Position numbers and translations under genes: made by a program. This document shows, piece after piece, positions 35,706 through 46,457 of a stretch of DNA of 64,000 nucleotides (position 1 is the first letter of the stretch; every line of letters begins with the position of its first letter). The DNA comes from Georgenia wutianyii. GTDB lineage: Bacteria > Actinomycetota > Actinomycetes > Actinomycetales > Actinomycetaceae. The notes under the pieces are model-generated. The model saw only the letters and a program-made list of their open reading frames with translations. It was not told the DNA's origin and searched no databases. The stretch is taken from positions 186,001 through 250,000 of the forward strand of contig NZ_CP040899.1 of NCBI RefSeq assembly GCF_006349365.1. Reading direction: 5' to 3'.

Positions 35706-36847
35706 CCACCGTCCCCGAGCTGCGCGCCGCCCTCGCCCGGGCCCCGACGCGCGGCGTGACCGTGGGCAGCGCGGTGGCGGCGAGCGCGCCGGTGGCCGCG
35801 CAGGGGTGGCGGGCGCTGCTCGACCTCGAGGCCAGGGCCCGCGCCGAGCTCGTCGGCGCCGGCCCGCTGCAGGACCTCCTCGAGGACCACAGCGTCACCG
35901 ACGTCCTGGTCAACGGTCCCCGCGGCGTGTGGGTCGACCGCGGTCGCGGTCTCGTCCGCACCGGGCTCGACCTCGGGCAGGAGACCGACGTGCGGGCCCT
36001 GGCCGGCCGCCTCGCCGCGGCGTGCGGGCAGCGGCTGGACGAGGCGTGTCCCGTCGTCGACGGCGCCCTGCCCGACGGCACCCGGCTCCACGCCGTCCTG
36101 CCGCCGCTGTCCGCCGACGGCACGCTCATCAGCCTGCGCACCCAGCGCGGCCGGGCGCTGTCCGTCGCCGAGCTCGTCGCGGGTGGGACCGTCGCCCCGG
36201 CGCTCGCCGACGTCCTGCGCGGACTCGTCGCCACCCGGGCGAACGCCCTCGTCAGCGGGGCTGCCGGGGCCGGCAAGACGACGCTGCTCGCCGCCCTGCT
36301 GTCCACCGTGGGACCGCACGAGCGGATCGTGTGCATCGAGGAGGCCGTGGAGCTGCGGCCGGACCACCCGCACGTCGTCCACCTCCAGGTGCGCCGGCCG
36401 AACGTCCAGGGCGTCGGCGGGGTCGACATGGCAGACCTCGTCCGGGCGGCGATGCGGATGCGGCCCGACCGGCTCGTCCTCGGGGAGTGCCGCGGGGCGG
36501 AGGTCCGCGAGGTGCTCGGCGCCCTCAACACCGGCCACGACGGCGGCTGGGCCACCGTCCACGCCAACGCCCCGGCCGACGTCCCCGCCCGGCTCCTCGC
36601 GCTCGGGTCGCTCGCCGGGCTGGGGGAGCACGCCGTGGCGGTCCAGGCGGTCAGCGCCCTCGACGCCGTCCTCCACGTCAGCCGCACCGACGGCGCCCGG
36701 CGGCTCACGGAGATCGGCGTGCTCACCCGGCGGGACGGTGACCTCGTGTGCGACACGGCGCTGCGGGTCACTCCCCGGGGCGAGGTCCGCGAGGGCCCGG
36801 CGTGGCCGGCGCTCGCCGACCGGCTCGACCGCCGGGAGTCGCCGTGA
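35702..36847 (+). CDS. tadA: Tad pilus secretion ATPase TadA
   Basis: 381 residues, VirB11/PilT type II/IV secretion ATPase. Walker A is SGAAGAGKTTLL, the Asp box CIEEAVELRP, Walker B RPDRLVLGECRG, and the His box NTGHDGGWATVHAN. The N-terminal domain (LEDHSVTDVLVNGPRGVWVDR) is the usual hexamer interface. It powers Flp pilus assembly. The GTG start overlaps tadZ (GTGA) and its stop overlaps tadB likewise. Confidence 0.93.
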   Translation: MTTVPELRAALARAPTRGVTVGSAVAASAPVAAQGWRALLDLEARARAELVGAGPLQDLLEDHSVTDVLVNGPRGVWVDRGRGLVRTGLDLGQETDVRALAGRLAAACGQRLDEACPVVDGALPDGTRLHAVLPPLSADGTLISLRTQRGRALSVAELVAGGTVAPALADVLRGLVATRANALVSGAAGAGKTTLLAALLSTVGPHERIVCIEEAVELRPDHPHVVHLQVRRPNVQGVGGVDMADLVRAAMRMRPDRLVLGECRGAEVREVLGALNTGHDGGWATVHANAPADVPARLLALGSLAGLGEHAVAVQAVSALDAVLHVSRTDGARRLTEIGVLTRRDGDLVCDTALRVTPRGEVREGPAWPALADRLDRRESP

Positions 36848-37536
36848 GTCCCGCCCTGGCGCTCCTCCTCACCGCGCTCGCCGTCCTCGCCCGCGTGCCG
36901 GGCCGTCCCCCGCCCGGGTGGACCCGCCCCGTGGGCCCGGTACGGCTGCCGCAGGTGCGGCGGCGACGCCCGCCCGACCTCGCCGTCGTCGTCACCGAGG
37001 TGGCGAGCAGGCTGCGTGCCGGTGCCCCGCCGGCGGAGGCCTGGGCGCACGCCGTCGACCGTGCCCTGGGACCGAGCGGGGAGCCGGGCGACGCGCTCGT
37101 CCGGCTCGAGCGCCGGTGTGCGCGCGACCCGCGCACCGCGGGCGCCGTGCGCACCGTGGTCGCCGCCGACCGGCTCACCGAGGAGCTGGGCGCGCCGCTC
37201 GCCACCGTGCTCGACCGGTGCGCCGCGACGCTCACCGAGGCCGAGCAGGCCCGCGACGCCCGGCGGGTCGCGCTCGCCGGCCCTCGCTCGACGGCCCGCA
37301 TCCTCGCCGGTCTGCCGCTCCTGGGCCTGCTGCTCGGCGTGGGGCTCGGCGCCGACCCGTGGGGAGCGGCGCTGGACGGGGGCTGGGGGACGGCGAGCGT
37401 GCTCCTCGGGCTCGGCCTGCTCCTCGCGGGCCGCCGCTGGACGCGGGCGCTCGTCGGCGCCGCGGAACGGCCGTCCGGCGCGGGTGGGCGACGCGCGGCC
37501 CGCCGTGCGCGACTGCCGGCCAGGTCCCTGCCGTGA
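36844..37536 (+). CDS. tadB: TadB-like inner-membrane pilus assembly protein
   Basis: 230 residues. Hydrophobic N-terminus, a central type II secretion F domain (VVVTEVASRLRAGAPPAEAWAHAV ... RLTEELGAPLATVLDRCAATL), and C-terminal membrane helices around ILAGLPLLGLLLGVGLG and GWGTASVLLGLGLLLAG. It forms the membrane platform with TadC. Coupled by 4-bp overlaps on both sides. Shorter than proteobacterial TadB, as usual in actinobacteria. Confidence 0.85.
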   Translation: MSPALALLLTALAVLARVPGRPPPGWTRPVGPVRLPQVRRRRPPDLAVVVTEVASRLRAGAPPAEAWAHAVDRALGPSGEPGDALVRLERRCARDPRTAGAVRTVVAADRLTEELGAPLATVLDRCAATLTEAEQARDARRVALAGPRSTARILAGLPLLGLLLGVGLGADPWGAALDGGWGTASVLLGLGLLLAGRRWTRALVGAAERPSGAGGRRAARRARLPARSLP

Positions 37537-38081
37537 GCCCGGTGCTCCTCGTGGTCCTCGCGCTGCTCGCGGCGGCCGGGTGGGCGGCGCCCCGCCCCGG
37601 CCCTCAGCGCCCGGGGCGCCGCCGCCCGCGACGGGTGGTGGCGGCCGAGGAGTGCGACCCGGCCGTCCTGCTCGACCTCCTCGACGTCGCCCTCGCCGCC
37701 GGGACGTCGGTCCCCGGCGCCCTCGAGGCCCTCGGTTCCGCGGTCGCGCCCGACCCCGCGGCCGGGCCCCTGCGCGCGGCGGGTGCCTCGCTGCGGCTCG
37801 GCGGCGGCTGGCGGGAGGCGTGGGAGCCGTGCCCGCCGCAGCTCCTCCCGCTCGCCGAGGCCCTGGAGCCGGCCTGGAGTGACGGCGTCGACCCCTACCC
37901 GCTCGTACGGCAGGCGGCGGCGACGATCCGCTCCCGGCGCCGCCGGGACTCCCAGGAGGCTGCCGAGCGGCTCGCCTCCCGGCTCGTCCTGCCGCTCGGG
38001 CTGTGCTTCCTGCCCGCGTTCGTGCTGCTGGCGATGGCGCCGGTGCTGCTCTCCGGAGTCGGGGCGCTCCTCGGCCCCTGA
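37533..38081 (+). CDS. tadC: TadC-like inner-membrane pilus assembly protein
   Basis: 182 residues. It has an N-terminal helix, a short T2SSF region (AVLLDLLDVALAAGTSVPGALEALG ... AEALEPAWSDGVDPYPLVRQAA) and two C-terminal membrane helices ending AMAPVLLSGVGALLG. Overlaps tadB by 4 bp (GTGA). A 139-bp gap with GC hairpins separates it from the pilin gene, so the pilin may be transcribed at a higher level. Confidence 0.83.
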   Translation: MSPVLLVVLALLAAAGWAAPRPGPQRPGRRRPRRVVAAEECDPAVLLDLLDVALAAGTSVPGALEALGSAVAPDPAAGPLRAAGASLRLGGGWREAWEPCPPQLLPLAEALEPAWSDGVDPYPLVRQAAATIRSRRRRDSQEAAERLASRLVLPLGLCFLPAFVLLAMAPVLLSGVGALLGP

Positions 38082-38220
38082 GTGCGCCATTGGCCCACAG
38101 CGCGGCGCCGGGCCACCGCCGCCCACAACAGCGGGTCCGGGCCCGGCGGGCCCCGCGCCGCGGGACACACAGTGGGCCCGAGCCGGCTGGCAGGCAGCCG
38201 ACCGACGAAGGGAGAGCATC

Positions 38221-38430
38221 ATGCGTTGGGCACGAACCGCGCGACGGGCGCTGGAGACCCGCTGGCGCACGCTGCGGCGTACGGCCGAGGCAGGCATGGC
38301 GACGGCCGAGTACGCGATCGCCACCCTGGCGGCCGCGGGCTTCGCCGGGCTGCTCCTGCTCATCCTGCGCAGCAACGAGGTGCGCGGCTTCCTCCTCGGC
38401 ATCATCCGCCAGGCCCTGCAGGTGGGGTGA
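38221..38430 (+). CDS. DUF4244 Flp-type pilin
   Basis: 69 residues. A basic leader ends in EAG followed by MATAEYAIATLAAAGFAG. This fits the prepilin rule of cleavage after Gly with Glu at +5 and Tyr at +6, then a hydrophobic helix of about 20 residues. It would be processed by a TadV-type prepilin peptidase, which is not in the window. GAAGGGAGAG lies before the ATG at 38221. It is the likely structural subunit of the pilus built by TadZABC. Confidence 0.88.
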   Translation: MRWARTARRALETRWRTLRRTAEAGMATAEYAIATLAAAGFAGLLLLILRSNEVRGFLLGIIRQALQVG

Positions 38431-38431
38431 G

Positions 38432-38821
38432 ATGCGCGCCGGTGCGGGGCGGCGTCCGCACCGACCGCGCGCCCGGGAGGAGCGCGGCTCGGTGACCGCC
38501 GAGCTCGCGCTCCTCCTCCCCGCGGTCGTCGTCGTCCTGCTCGTGTGCCTCACCCTCGGGGCGTCGGTCCTCGGTCAGGTGCGGTGTGCGGACGCGGCGC
38601 GGGCCGCCGCCCGGGCGGCGGCGATCGGGGAGCCGGCCGCCGTCGTGGCGGCCGTGGCGCGCGAGCTCGCCGGGCCGGAGGCCGACGTCACGGTGGCCGA
38701 GGACGGCGGCTGGGTGGAGGTCCGGGTGAGCCGGCAGGTCGCCTCGGACGTGCCCGGCCTCAGCGGGCTGCGCGCGGCGGCTGCGGCGCGGGCGTGGGTC
38801 GAGCCGGGGACCGGCCGGTGA
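38432..38821 (+). CDS. TadE-like minor pilin
   Basis: 129 residues. After a basic leader, EERGSVTAELALLLPAVVVV is the TadE signature helix, followed by an extracytoplasmic domain with alternating hydrophobic strands (DVTVAEDGGWVEVRVSRQVASDVPG). It begins 1 bp after the pilin stop and overlaps the next gene by 4 bp. Probably a minor pilin that primes or stabilises the fibre. Confidence 0.85.
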   Translation: MRAGAGRRPHRPRAREERGSVTAELALLLPAVVVVLLVCLTLGASVLGQVRCADAARAAARAAAIGEPAAVVAAVARELAGPEADVTVAEDGGWVEVRVSRQVASDVPGLSGLRAAAAARAWVEPGTGR

Positions 38822-39855
38822 GCGCACGCCGGGGCCGGGGCCGGGGCCACCGGGTCCGCCCGAGGACCGCCGGGCGGCTGCGGGACGAGCGCGGGTCGGG
38901 GACGGTGCTCGGCCTGGGGCTCGTCGCCGTCGTCCTCGTGCTCGTCGTCGGGGCGGCGTCCCTCGGCCGGGTGGTCGCCGCCCGCGGGACGGCGCAGGTG
39001 GCGGCCGACCTCGCCGCGATCGCCGCCGCGCAGCGGTGGCACGGCCCGGGCGGGGGCGACCCGTGCGCGCTCGCGGCCGAGGTCGTCGCCGCGCACGGCG
39101 CCCGGCTGGAGCGCTGCGACCTCGGCGGGCAGGACGTCACGGTCGTGGCCGCGCGGGAGGTCGGGCCCGGGCTCACCGCGCGCGCGGTCGCCCGCGCCGG
39201 CCCTGCCGGGCGGAGCATGAAGGCAGGTCCGCGCCGGGCGCCCGGGACGCGGTCGCCGGTGGTCAGTCGGGGCAGGCGGCGACGAGGAAGCGCAGCACGC
39301 GCACCGCCGCGGCCTTGTCGAGCGGGGAGTTGCCGTTGCCGCACTTGGGCGACTGCACGCAGCTGGGGCAGCCGTCGGCGCACGCGCAGCCGGCCACCGC
39401 CCCGAGCGTCGCGCGCAGCCACTCACCGGCGGCCCGGAAGCCCCGCTCGGCGAAGCCCGCACCGCCCGGGTAGGCGTCGTGGACGAACACCGTCGGCAGG
39501 TAGGTGTCGGCGTGCAGCGCGGTGGACAGCCCGCCGAGGTCCCACCGGTCGCACGTGGCGACGATGGGCAGCAGGCCGATGGCCGCGTGCTCGGCGGCGT
39601 GCAGCGCGCCGGGCAGCACGTCGGGACCCACCCCCACCGCGGCGAGTGCGTCGGCGTCCACCGCCCACCACACCGCGCTCGTGTGCAGCACCCGCTCGGG
39701 CAGGTCGAGCGGGTAGGAGCCGACGATGTCCAGCCCCGGTACCCGGCGCCGGTCGTAGCCGGTCACCCGCGAGGTCACCTCGACCGCGCCGCGGGACCAG
39801 CGGACGGTGGCCCCGCCCGGGTGGGACCACTCGGCGTGCTCCTGCTCGTCGATGA
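38818..39855 (+). CDS. Rv3654c/TadE-like secretion protein; 3' end uncertain
   Basis: GTG start overlaps the TadE stop. The first 135 residues are credible: DERGSGTVLGLGLVAVVLVLVVGAASLGR is a pseudopilin-type helix, followed by a domain with ADLAAIAAAQRW and paired cysteines in DPCALAAEV and LERCDLGG. This matches Rv3654c-like proteins, which end soon after. Here no in-frame stop occurs until 39855. The last 210 residues are Arg/Pro-rich and lie antisense to the helicase gene, as a shadow frame would. A stop exists at 39218-39220 in the +1 frame, so a frameshift or sequence error near 39200 is likely. Confidence 0.5.
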   Translation: MSARRGRGRGHRVRPRTAGRLRDERGSGTVLGLGLVAVVLVLVVGAASLGRVVAARGTAQVAADLAAIAAAQRWHGPGGGDPCALAAEVVAAHGARLERCDLGGQDVTVVAAREVGPGLTARAVARAGPAGRSMKAGPRRAPGTRSPVVSRGRRRRGSAARAPPRPCRAGSCRCRTWATARSWGSRRRTRSRPPPRASRAATHRRPGSPARRSPHRPGRRRGRTPSAGRCRRAARWTARRGPTGRTWRRWAAGRWPRARRRAARRAARRDPPPPRRVRRRPPPTTPRSCAAPARAGRAGRSRRCPAPVPGAGRSRSPARSPRPRRGTSGRWPRPGGTTRRAPARR

Positions 39856-41674
39856 TCCGCACCGTCGTCGAGCTGCGCGGCTTGGTCCGGTAGGAGACCT
39901 CCGGCTCGGCGTGGACGAGGGCGACGTCGTCGGCGAGCGAGTCGACGACGAACGTGCGGCCCTGGTGGACGTACACCGCCCCGGGGTGGACGGTCGCGTC
40001 GGCGCGCGAGCCGTCGACCGTCCCGAGCACCGTCCCCGTCCCGCTCTCGACGACCTGCACCGGCTGCCCGCCACCGCCGCGCAGGTCGGTGAGGGAGGAG
40101 GGGGACTCGGGGCGGGCGAGGTTCCAGAACCAGCCTCTGGGGCGGCGGCGCAGGAGGTCCAGCGAGACGAGGTGGCGCAGCAGCGCGTCGTCGGTGAGCC
40201 CGAAGCGCGGCAGGTCCGCCTCGGTGAGCGGCACCTCGGCGGCCGCCGCGCACAGGTGCGGGGCGAGCACGTACGGGTTGGCCGGGTCGAACGTCGTCAC
40301 CTCCACGGACTGCCCGAACACCGCCTCCGGGTGGTGGACGAGGTAGGCGTCCAGCGGGTCCTCCGAGGCGACGAGCACCGCCAGCCCGTCGCGCCCCGCG
40401 CGCCCCGAGCGGCCGGCCTGCTGCCACATCGACACGCGCGTGCCCGGCCAGCCGGTCATCACCACGGCGTCCAGGCCCGAGACGTCCACGCCCAGCTCCA
40501 GCGCGTTCGTCGTCGCGAGCGCGAGGAGGTCCCCCTCGCGCAGGGCGCGCTCGAGCTCGCGGCGCTCCTCGGGCAGGTACCCGCCCCGGTAGGCCGCCAC
40601 CCGGTCGGCCAACCCGGTCCCCACGAGCTGGTGCTGGACCTGCTCGGCGACCGCCTCGGCGCCGTAACGCGAACGGACGAACGCCAGGGTGCGCGCCCCC
40701 GAGCGCACGAACCGGGCGACGAGCGCCGCGGCCTCGCTCGCGGCGCTCCGGCGCGGCCCGGCGTCGTCGATCTCGGCCTGGTCCTCGGGCAGGTCCACGC
40801 CCTCACCGGGCCACTCGCGGCCCTCGCGGGTGAGGCCCGGCTGCCACAGCGCGATCGTGCGGGTCCCGCTCGGGGCCGTGTCCTCGACGACCGCGCTCAC
40901 CTCCGCCGGGTCCACCCCGATGAGCCGCGCGCCGGTCGCCGCCGGGTCGCCCGTCGTCGCCGAGGCGAGCACGACCGTCGGGCGCGCGCCGTAGTGCTCG
41001 GCCACCCGCAGCAGGCGTCGCAGCACGGCCGCGACGTGCGCGCCGAGCACCCCGCGGTAGGCGTGGCACTCGTCGACGACGACGAAGCGCAGCCCGCGCA
41101 TGAGGCGCTGCCAGCGCCGGTGGCTCGGCAGCATCGAGAAGTGGAGGAAGTCGGGGTTGCTCAGCACGATGTCGGCGTGGTCACGGGCCCAGTCGCGCTC
41201 GGTGAGCGGGGTGTCGCCGTCGCACGTCGTCGCCCGCACGCCGCGCAGGCCGGCGGCGGTCAGCAGCCGCTCCAGGCCGGCGAGCTGGTCGGCCGCCAGC
41301 GCCTTCGTGGGGGAGAGGTACAGGGTGGTCGGGCGCCGGGTGTAGCCGGTGATCCGGCCGGCGTCCGGTCCCGCGGCTGCCTCGGCGCCCTGGCGCACGG
41401 CGCTGATCGCCGGTAGCCAGGCCGCGAGCGACTTGCCCGAGCCGGTCGCCGTCGCGATGACCGTGTGCCGTCCGGACCAGACCGACTCCGCCGCGGTCAC
41501 CTGGTGCTCCCACGGCGCCTCGACCCCCAGACGCCGGTAGCCCGCCACGAGGTCGGGATCGGCCCACGCCGGCCACGGCGCGGTCCGCCCCGGTCGCGCC
41601 GGCACCCGTTCGACGTGCAGCAGCCTCCCGTCGTCCCCGCCGAGCCGGCGCAGGAGGGGAAGGAGGTCGTTCAC
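39263..41674 (-). CDS. DEAD/DEAH helicase with DUF1998 domain (MrfA-like)
   Basis: 803 residues. Superfamily 2 motifs: TATGSGKSLAAWLP (I), LSPTKALAADQ (Ia), VVVDECHAYRG (II), LASATTGDP (III), and QQAGRSGRAGRDG (VI). The C-terminal MZB/DUF1998 region carries four cysteines in CACADGCPSCVQSPKCG. Bacillus MrfA, the model member, is a 3'-5' helicase in repair of mitomycin C damage; M. tuberculosis Rv3649 sits in the same place next to the tad locus. GTG start with GGGGAG adjacent. Confidence 0.92.
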   Translation of the reverse strand: MNDLLPLLRRLGGDDGRLLHVERVPARPGRTAPWPAWADPDLVAGYRRLGVEAPWEHQVTAAESVWSGRHTVIATATGSGKSLAAWLPAISAVRQGAEAAAGPDAGRITGYTRRPTTLYLSPTKALAADQLAGLERLLTAAGLRGVRATTCDGDTPLTERDWARDHADIVLSNPDFLHFSMLPSHRRWQRLMRGLRFVVVDECHAYRGVLGAHVAAVLRRLLRVAEHYGARPTVVLASATTGDPAATGARLIGVDPAEVSAVVEDTAPSGTRTIALWQPGLTREGREWPGEGVDLPEDQAEIDDAGPRRSAASEAAALVARFVRSGARTLAFVRSRYGAEAVAEQVQHQLVGTGLADRVAAYRGGYLPEERRELERALREGDLLALATTNALELGVDVSGLDAVVMTGWPGTRVSMWQQAGRSGRAGRDGLAVLVASEDPLDAYLVHHPEAVFGQSVEVTTFDPANPYVLAPHLCAAAAEVPLTEADLPRFGLTDDALLRHLVSLDLLRRRPRGWFWNLARPESPSSLTDLRGGGGQPVQVVESGTGTVLGTVDGSRADATVHPGAVYVHQGRTFVVDSLADDVALVHAEPEVSYRTKPRSSTTVRIIDEQEHAEWSHPGGATVRWSRGAVEVTSRVTGYDRRRVPGLDIVGSYPLDLPERVLHTSAVWWAVDADALAAVGVGPDVLPGALHAAEHAAIGLLPIVATCDRWDLGGLSTALHADTYLPTVFVHDAYPGGAGFAERGFRAAGEWLRATLGAVAGCACADGCPSCVQSPKCGNGNSPLDKAAAVRVLRFLVAACPD

Positions 41675-41898
41675 CTCCCCATCATCGCCGACCGGGGAGG
41701 AGGTGCGCGTCCCGGCGCGGTACCGGAGAAGGAGCCGTCCTCGTCCGAGAGCGGGATTCTGTGCGCGCGGTGCGGAAGGGGGTCGGCAGGCCGTGCCGGG
41801 ATGCGTAGACTCCCGCTGTCACTGGCGACCAACGGGTCGCACGAACCTCACCGTCGCGACCGTCGTCGTGCGCGCCGGTGCGCTGCCGAGGAGGGCGG

Positions 41899-44208
41899 AT
41901 GCTCGTCGAGCTGAGTACGTCAAGTCTCGTGATCGCGGGGGTGATCGCGGGGATAGCGGTCCTCGCCCTGGGCGTCGCCGTCGTCCTGCGCCGCCAGGTG
42001 CTCGCCGCGGACGAGGGCTCCCCGCGGATGCAGGAGATCGCCCAGGCGATCCAGGAGGGCGCCAGCGCCTACCTCAACCGCCAGTTCCGCACCTTGGCGA
42101 TCTTCGTCGTCGTCGTCTGCGCGCTGCTCTTCCTCCTGCCGGGTGACGGGGGGATCAAGGTCGGCCGCGCCGTCGCCTTCGTGCTCGGCGCCGGGTTCTC
42201 CGCCGCGATCGGCTACCTCGGCATGTGGCTCGCCACGCGCGCCAACCTGCGGGTCGCCGCCTCCGCGCAGCACCCCGACGGCCGCCGCGAGGGCGCCCGC
42301 ATCGCCTTCCGCACCGGCGGCGTCGTCGGGATGTGCGTCGTCGGCCTCGGTCTGCTCGGTGCCGCCGGCGTCGTCCTCGTCTTCCGCGGCGACGCGCCCG
42401 CCGTGCTCGAGGGCTTCGGCTTCGGAGCCGCCCTCCTCGCGATGTTCATGCGCGTGGGCGGCGGCATCTTCACCAAGGCCGCCGACGTCGGCGCCGACCT
42501 CGTCGGCAAGGTCGAGCAGGGCATCCCCGAGGACGACCCCCGCAACGCCGCGACCATCGCCGACAACGTCGGTGACAACGTCGGTGACTGCGCCGGCATG
42601 GCGGCCGACCTCTTCGAGTCCTACGCCGTCACGCTCGTCGCCTCCCTCATCCTCGGCAAGGCCGTCTTCGGCGAGCAGGGCATGATCTTCCCGCTCATCG
42701 TCGCCGCCATCGGCGCGATCGTCGCCGTGCTCGGCGTCGCCATCACCCGGGTGAAGGGCGACGAGGACGGCCTCACCGCGATCTACCGCGGCTTCTACCT
42801 CTCCGCCCTCGCCGGCGTCGCGCTCGCCGCCGTCGCCGCGTTCGTCTACCTGCCGTCCACCTTCGGGGCGATCGACGGCGTGAGCGCCGAGCTCCTCGAC
42901 CACACCGGGGACCCGCGGGTCATCGCCGCCGCCGCCGTCGCCATCGGCGTCGTGCTCGCCGGCGTCATCCTCTGGCTCACCGGCTACTTCACCGGCACCA
43001 CCTCCAAGCCCACGCTCCACGTCGCGAGCACCTCGCGCACCGGCGCGGCCACCGTCGTCCTCTCGGGCATCGGGGTCGGCTTCGAGTCCGCCGTGTACAC
43101 CGCCGGCATCATCGCCGCCGCCATCTGCGGGGTCTTCCTCCTCGCCGGCGGCTCGGTGTGGCTCTCCCTGTTCCTCGTCGCGCTCGCCGGGTGCGGCCTG
43201 CTCACGACGGTCGGCGTCATCGTCGCCATGGACACCTTCGGGCCGGTCTCCGACAACGCCCAGGGCATCGCCGAGATGTCCGCCGAGGTCAGTGCCGAGG
43301 GGGCGCAGATCCTCACCGACCTCGACGCCGCCGGGAACACGACCAAGGCCATCACCAAGGGCATCGCGATCGCCACCGCGGTCCTCGCCGCGACGGCGCT
43401 CTTCGGCTCCTACGCCGACGCCGTGGCCACCTCGCTCCAGGAGATCACCGACTCCGGCACCGAGCTCGCCGGCGGCATCGTCACCTCGATGCTCAGCTAC
43501 GAGATCATCTCCCCGGTGACGCTCGTCGGTGTCATCCTCGGCGCGGCCACGGTGTTCCTCTTCTCCGGCCTCGCGATCGACGCCGTCACCCGCGCGGCCG
43601 GCGCCATCGTCTTCGAGGTGCGCCGCCAGTTCCGCGAGCACCCGGGCATCATGACCGGTGAGGTGCGCCCCGAGTACGGCCGCGTCGTGGACATCTGCAC
43701 CCGCGACTCCCTGCGTGAGCTCGCCACCCCCGGCCTGCTCGCGGCGTTCGCGCCGATCGCCGTCGGCTTCGGCCTGGGCGTCGGACCGCTCGCCGGCTTC
43801 CTCGGCGGCGCGATCGGGGCCGGTGTCCTCATGGCCGTGTTCCTCGCGAACGCCGGCGGCACGTGGGACAACGCGAAGAAGATCGTCGAGGACGGGCGCT
43901 ACGGCGGCAAGGGCTCCGAGGCGCACGCCGCCGTCGTCATCGGCGACACCGTCGGTGACCCGTTCAAGGACACCGCCGGCCCGGCGATCAACCCGCTCAT
44001 CAAGGTGATGAACCTCGTCGCGGTGCTCATCGCCCCGGCGGTCGTCCACATGAGCGTGCCCGCCGACGCCAACCACGTCCTGCGCATCGGCGTGGCGAGC
44101 CTCGCCGCGGCCATCGCCTTCGGCGCCGTCATCGCCTCGCGGGTGCGCGCCGCGAAGGTCGACGCGGAGAACGAGAACCGCGCACGGGTCGCCGCCAAGG
44201 CCGGCTGA
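41899..44208 (+). CDS. hppA: Membrane proton-translocating pyrophosphatase
   Basis: 769 residues with about 16 membrane helices. The pyrophosphate and Mg sites lie in DVGADLVGKVEQGIPEDDPRN and IADNVGDNVGDCAGMAADLFE, with the later DNAQGIAEMS and GDTVGDPFKDTAGPAINPLIK segments. It pumps protons while hydrolysing pyrophosphate. The GNTTKAITKG segment has Lys where potassium-dependent enzymes have Ala, so this is the potassium-independent type. ATG 41899 with GAGGAGGG upstream, and TAGACT at 41806-41811 as a likely -10. Confidence 0.95.
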   Translation: MLVELSTSSLVIAGVIAGIAVLALGVAVVLRRQVLAADEGSPRMQEIAQAIQEGASAYLNRQFRTLAIFVVVVCALLFLLPGDGGIKVGRAVAFVLGAGFSAAIGYLGMWLATRANLRVAASAQHPDGRREGARIAFRTGGVVGMCVVGLGLLGAAGVVLVFRGDAPAVLEGFGFGAALLAMFMRVGGGIFTKAADVGADLVGKVEQGIPEDDPRNAATIADNVGDNVGDCAGMAADLFESYAVTLVASLILGKAVFGEQGMIFPLIVAAIGAIVAVLGVAITRVKGDEDGLTAIYRGFYLSALAGVALAAVAAFVYLPSTFGAIDGVSAELLDHTGDPRVIAAAAVAIGVVLAGVILWLTGYFTGTTSKPTLHVASTSRTGAATVVLSGIGVGFESAVYTAGIIAAAICGVFLLAGGSVWLSLFLVALAGCGLLTTVGVIVAMDTFGPVSDNAQGIAEMSAEVSAEGAQILTDLDAAGNTTKAITKGIAIATAVLAATALFGSYADAVATSLQEITDSGTELAGGIVTSMLSYEIISPVTLVGVILGAATVFLFSGLAIDAVTRAAGAIVFEVRRQFREHPGIMTGEVRPEYGRVVDICTRDSLRELATPGLLAAFAPIAVGFGLGVGPLAGFLGGAIGAGVLMAVFLANAGGTWDNAKKIVEDGRYGGKGSEAHAAVVIGDTVGDPFKDTAGPAINPLIKVMNLVAVLIAPAVVHMSVPADANHVLRIGVASLAAAIAFGAVIASRVRAAKVDAENENRARVAAKAG

Positions 44209-44218
44209 CCCCTCGCCC

Positions 44219-44252
44219 GCTGCCCCCACGGCCTCACCGGCGTGGGGGCAGC
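44219..44252. terminator. Bidirectional terminator after hppA
   Basis: GCTGCCCCCACG and its exact complement around a 10-nt loop, between convergent hppA and the MFS gene. Confidence 0.85.
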
Positions 44253-44278
44253 GTCGTGCCCGGGTGCGCCGCCGCCGC

Positions 44279-46437
<2,159 letters not shown>

Positions 46438-46457
46438 CTGCCGCACCCTGCACGTCC

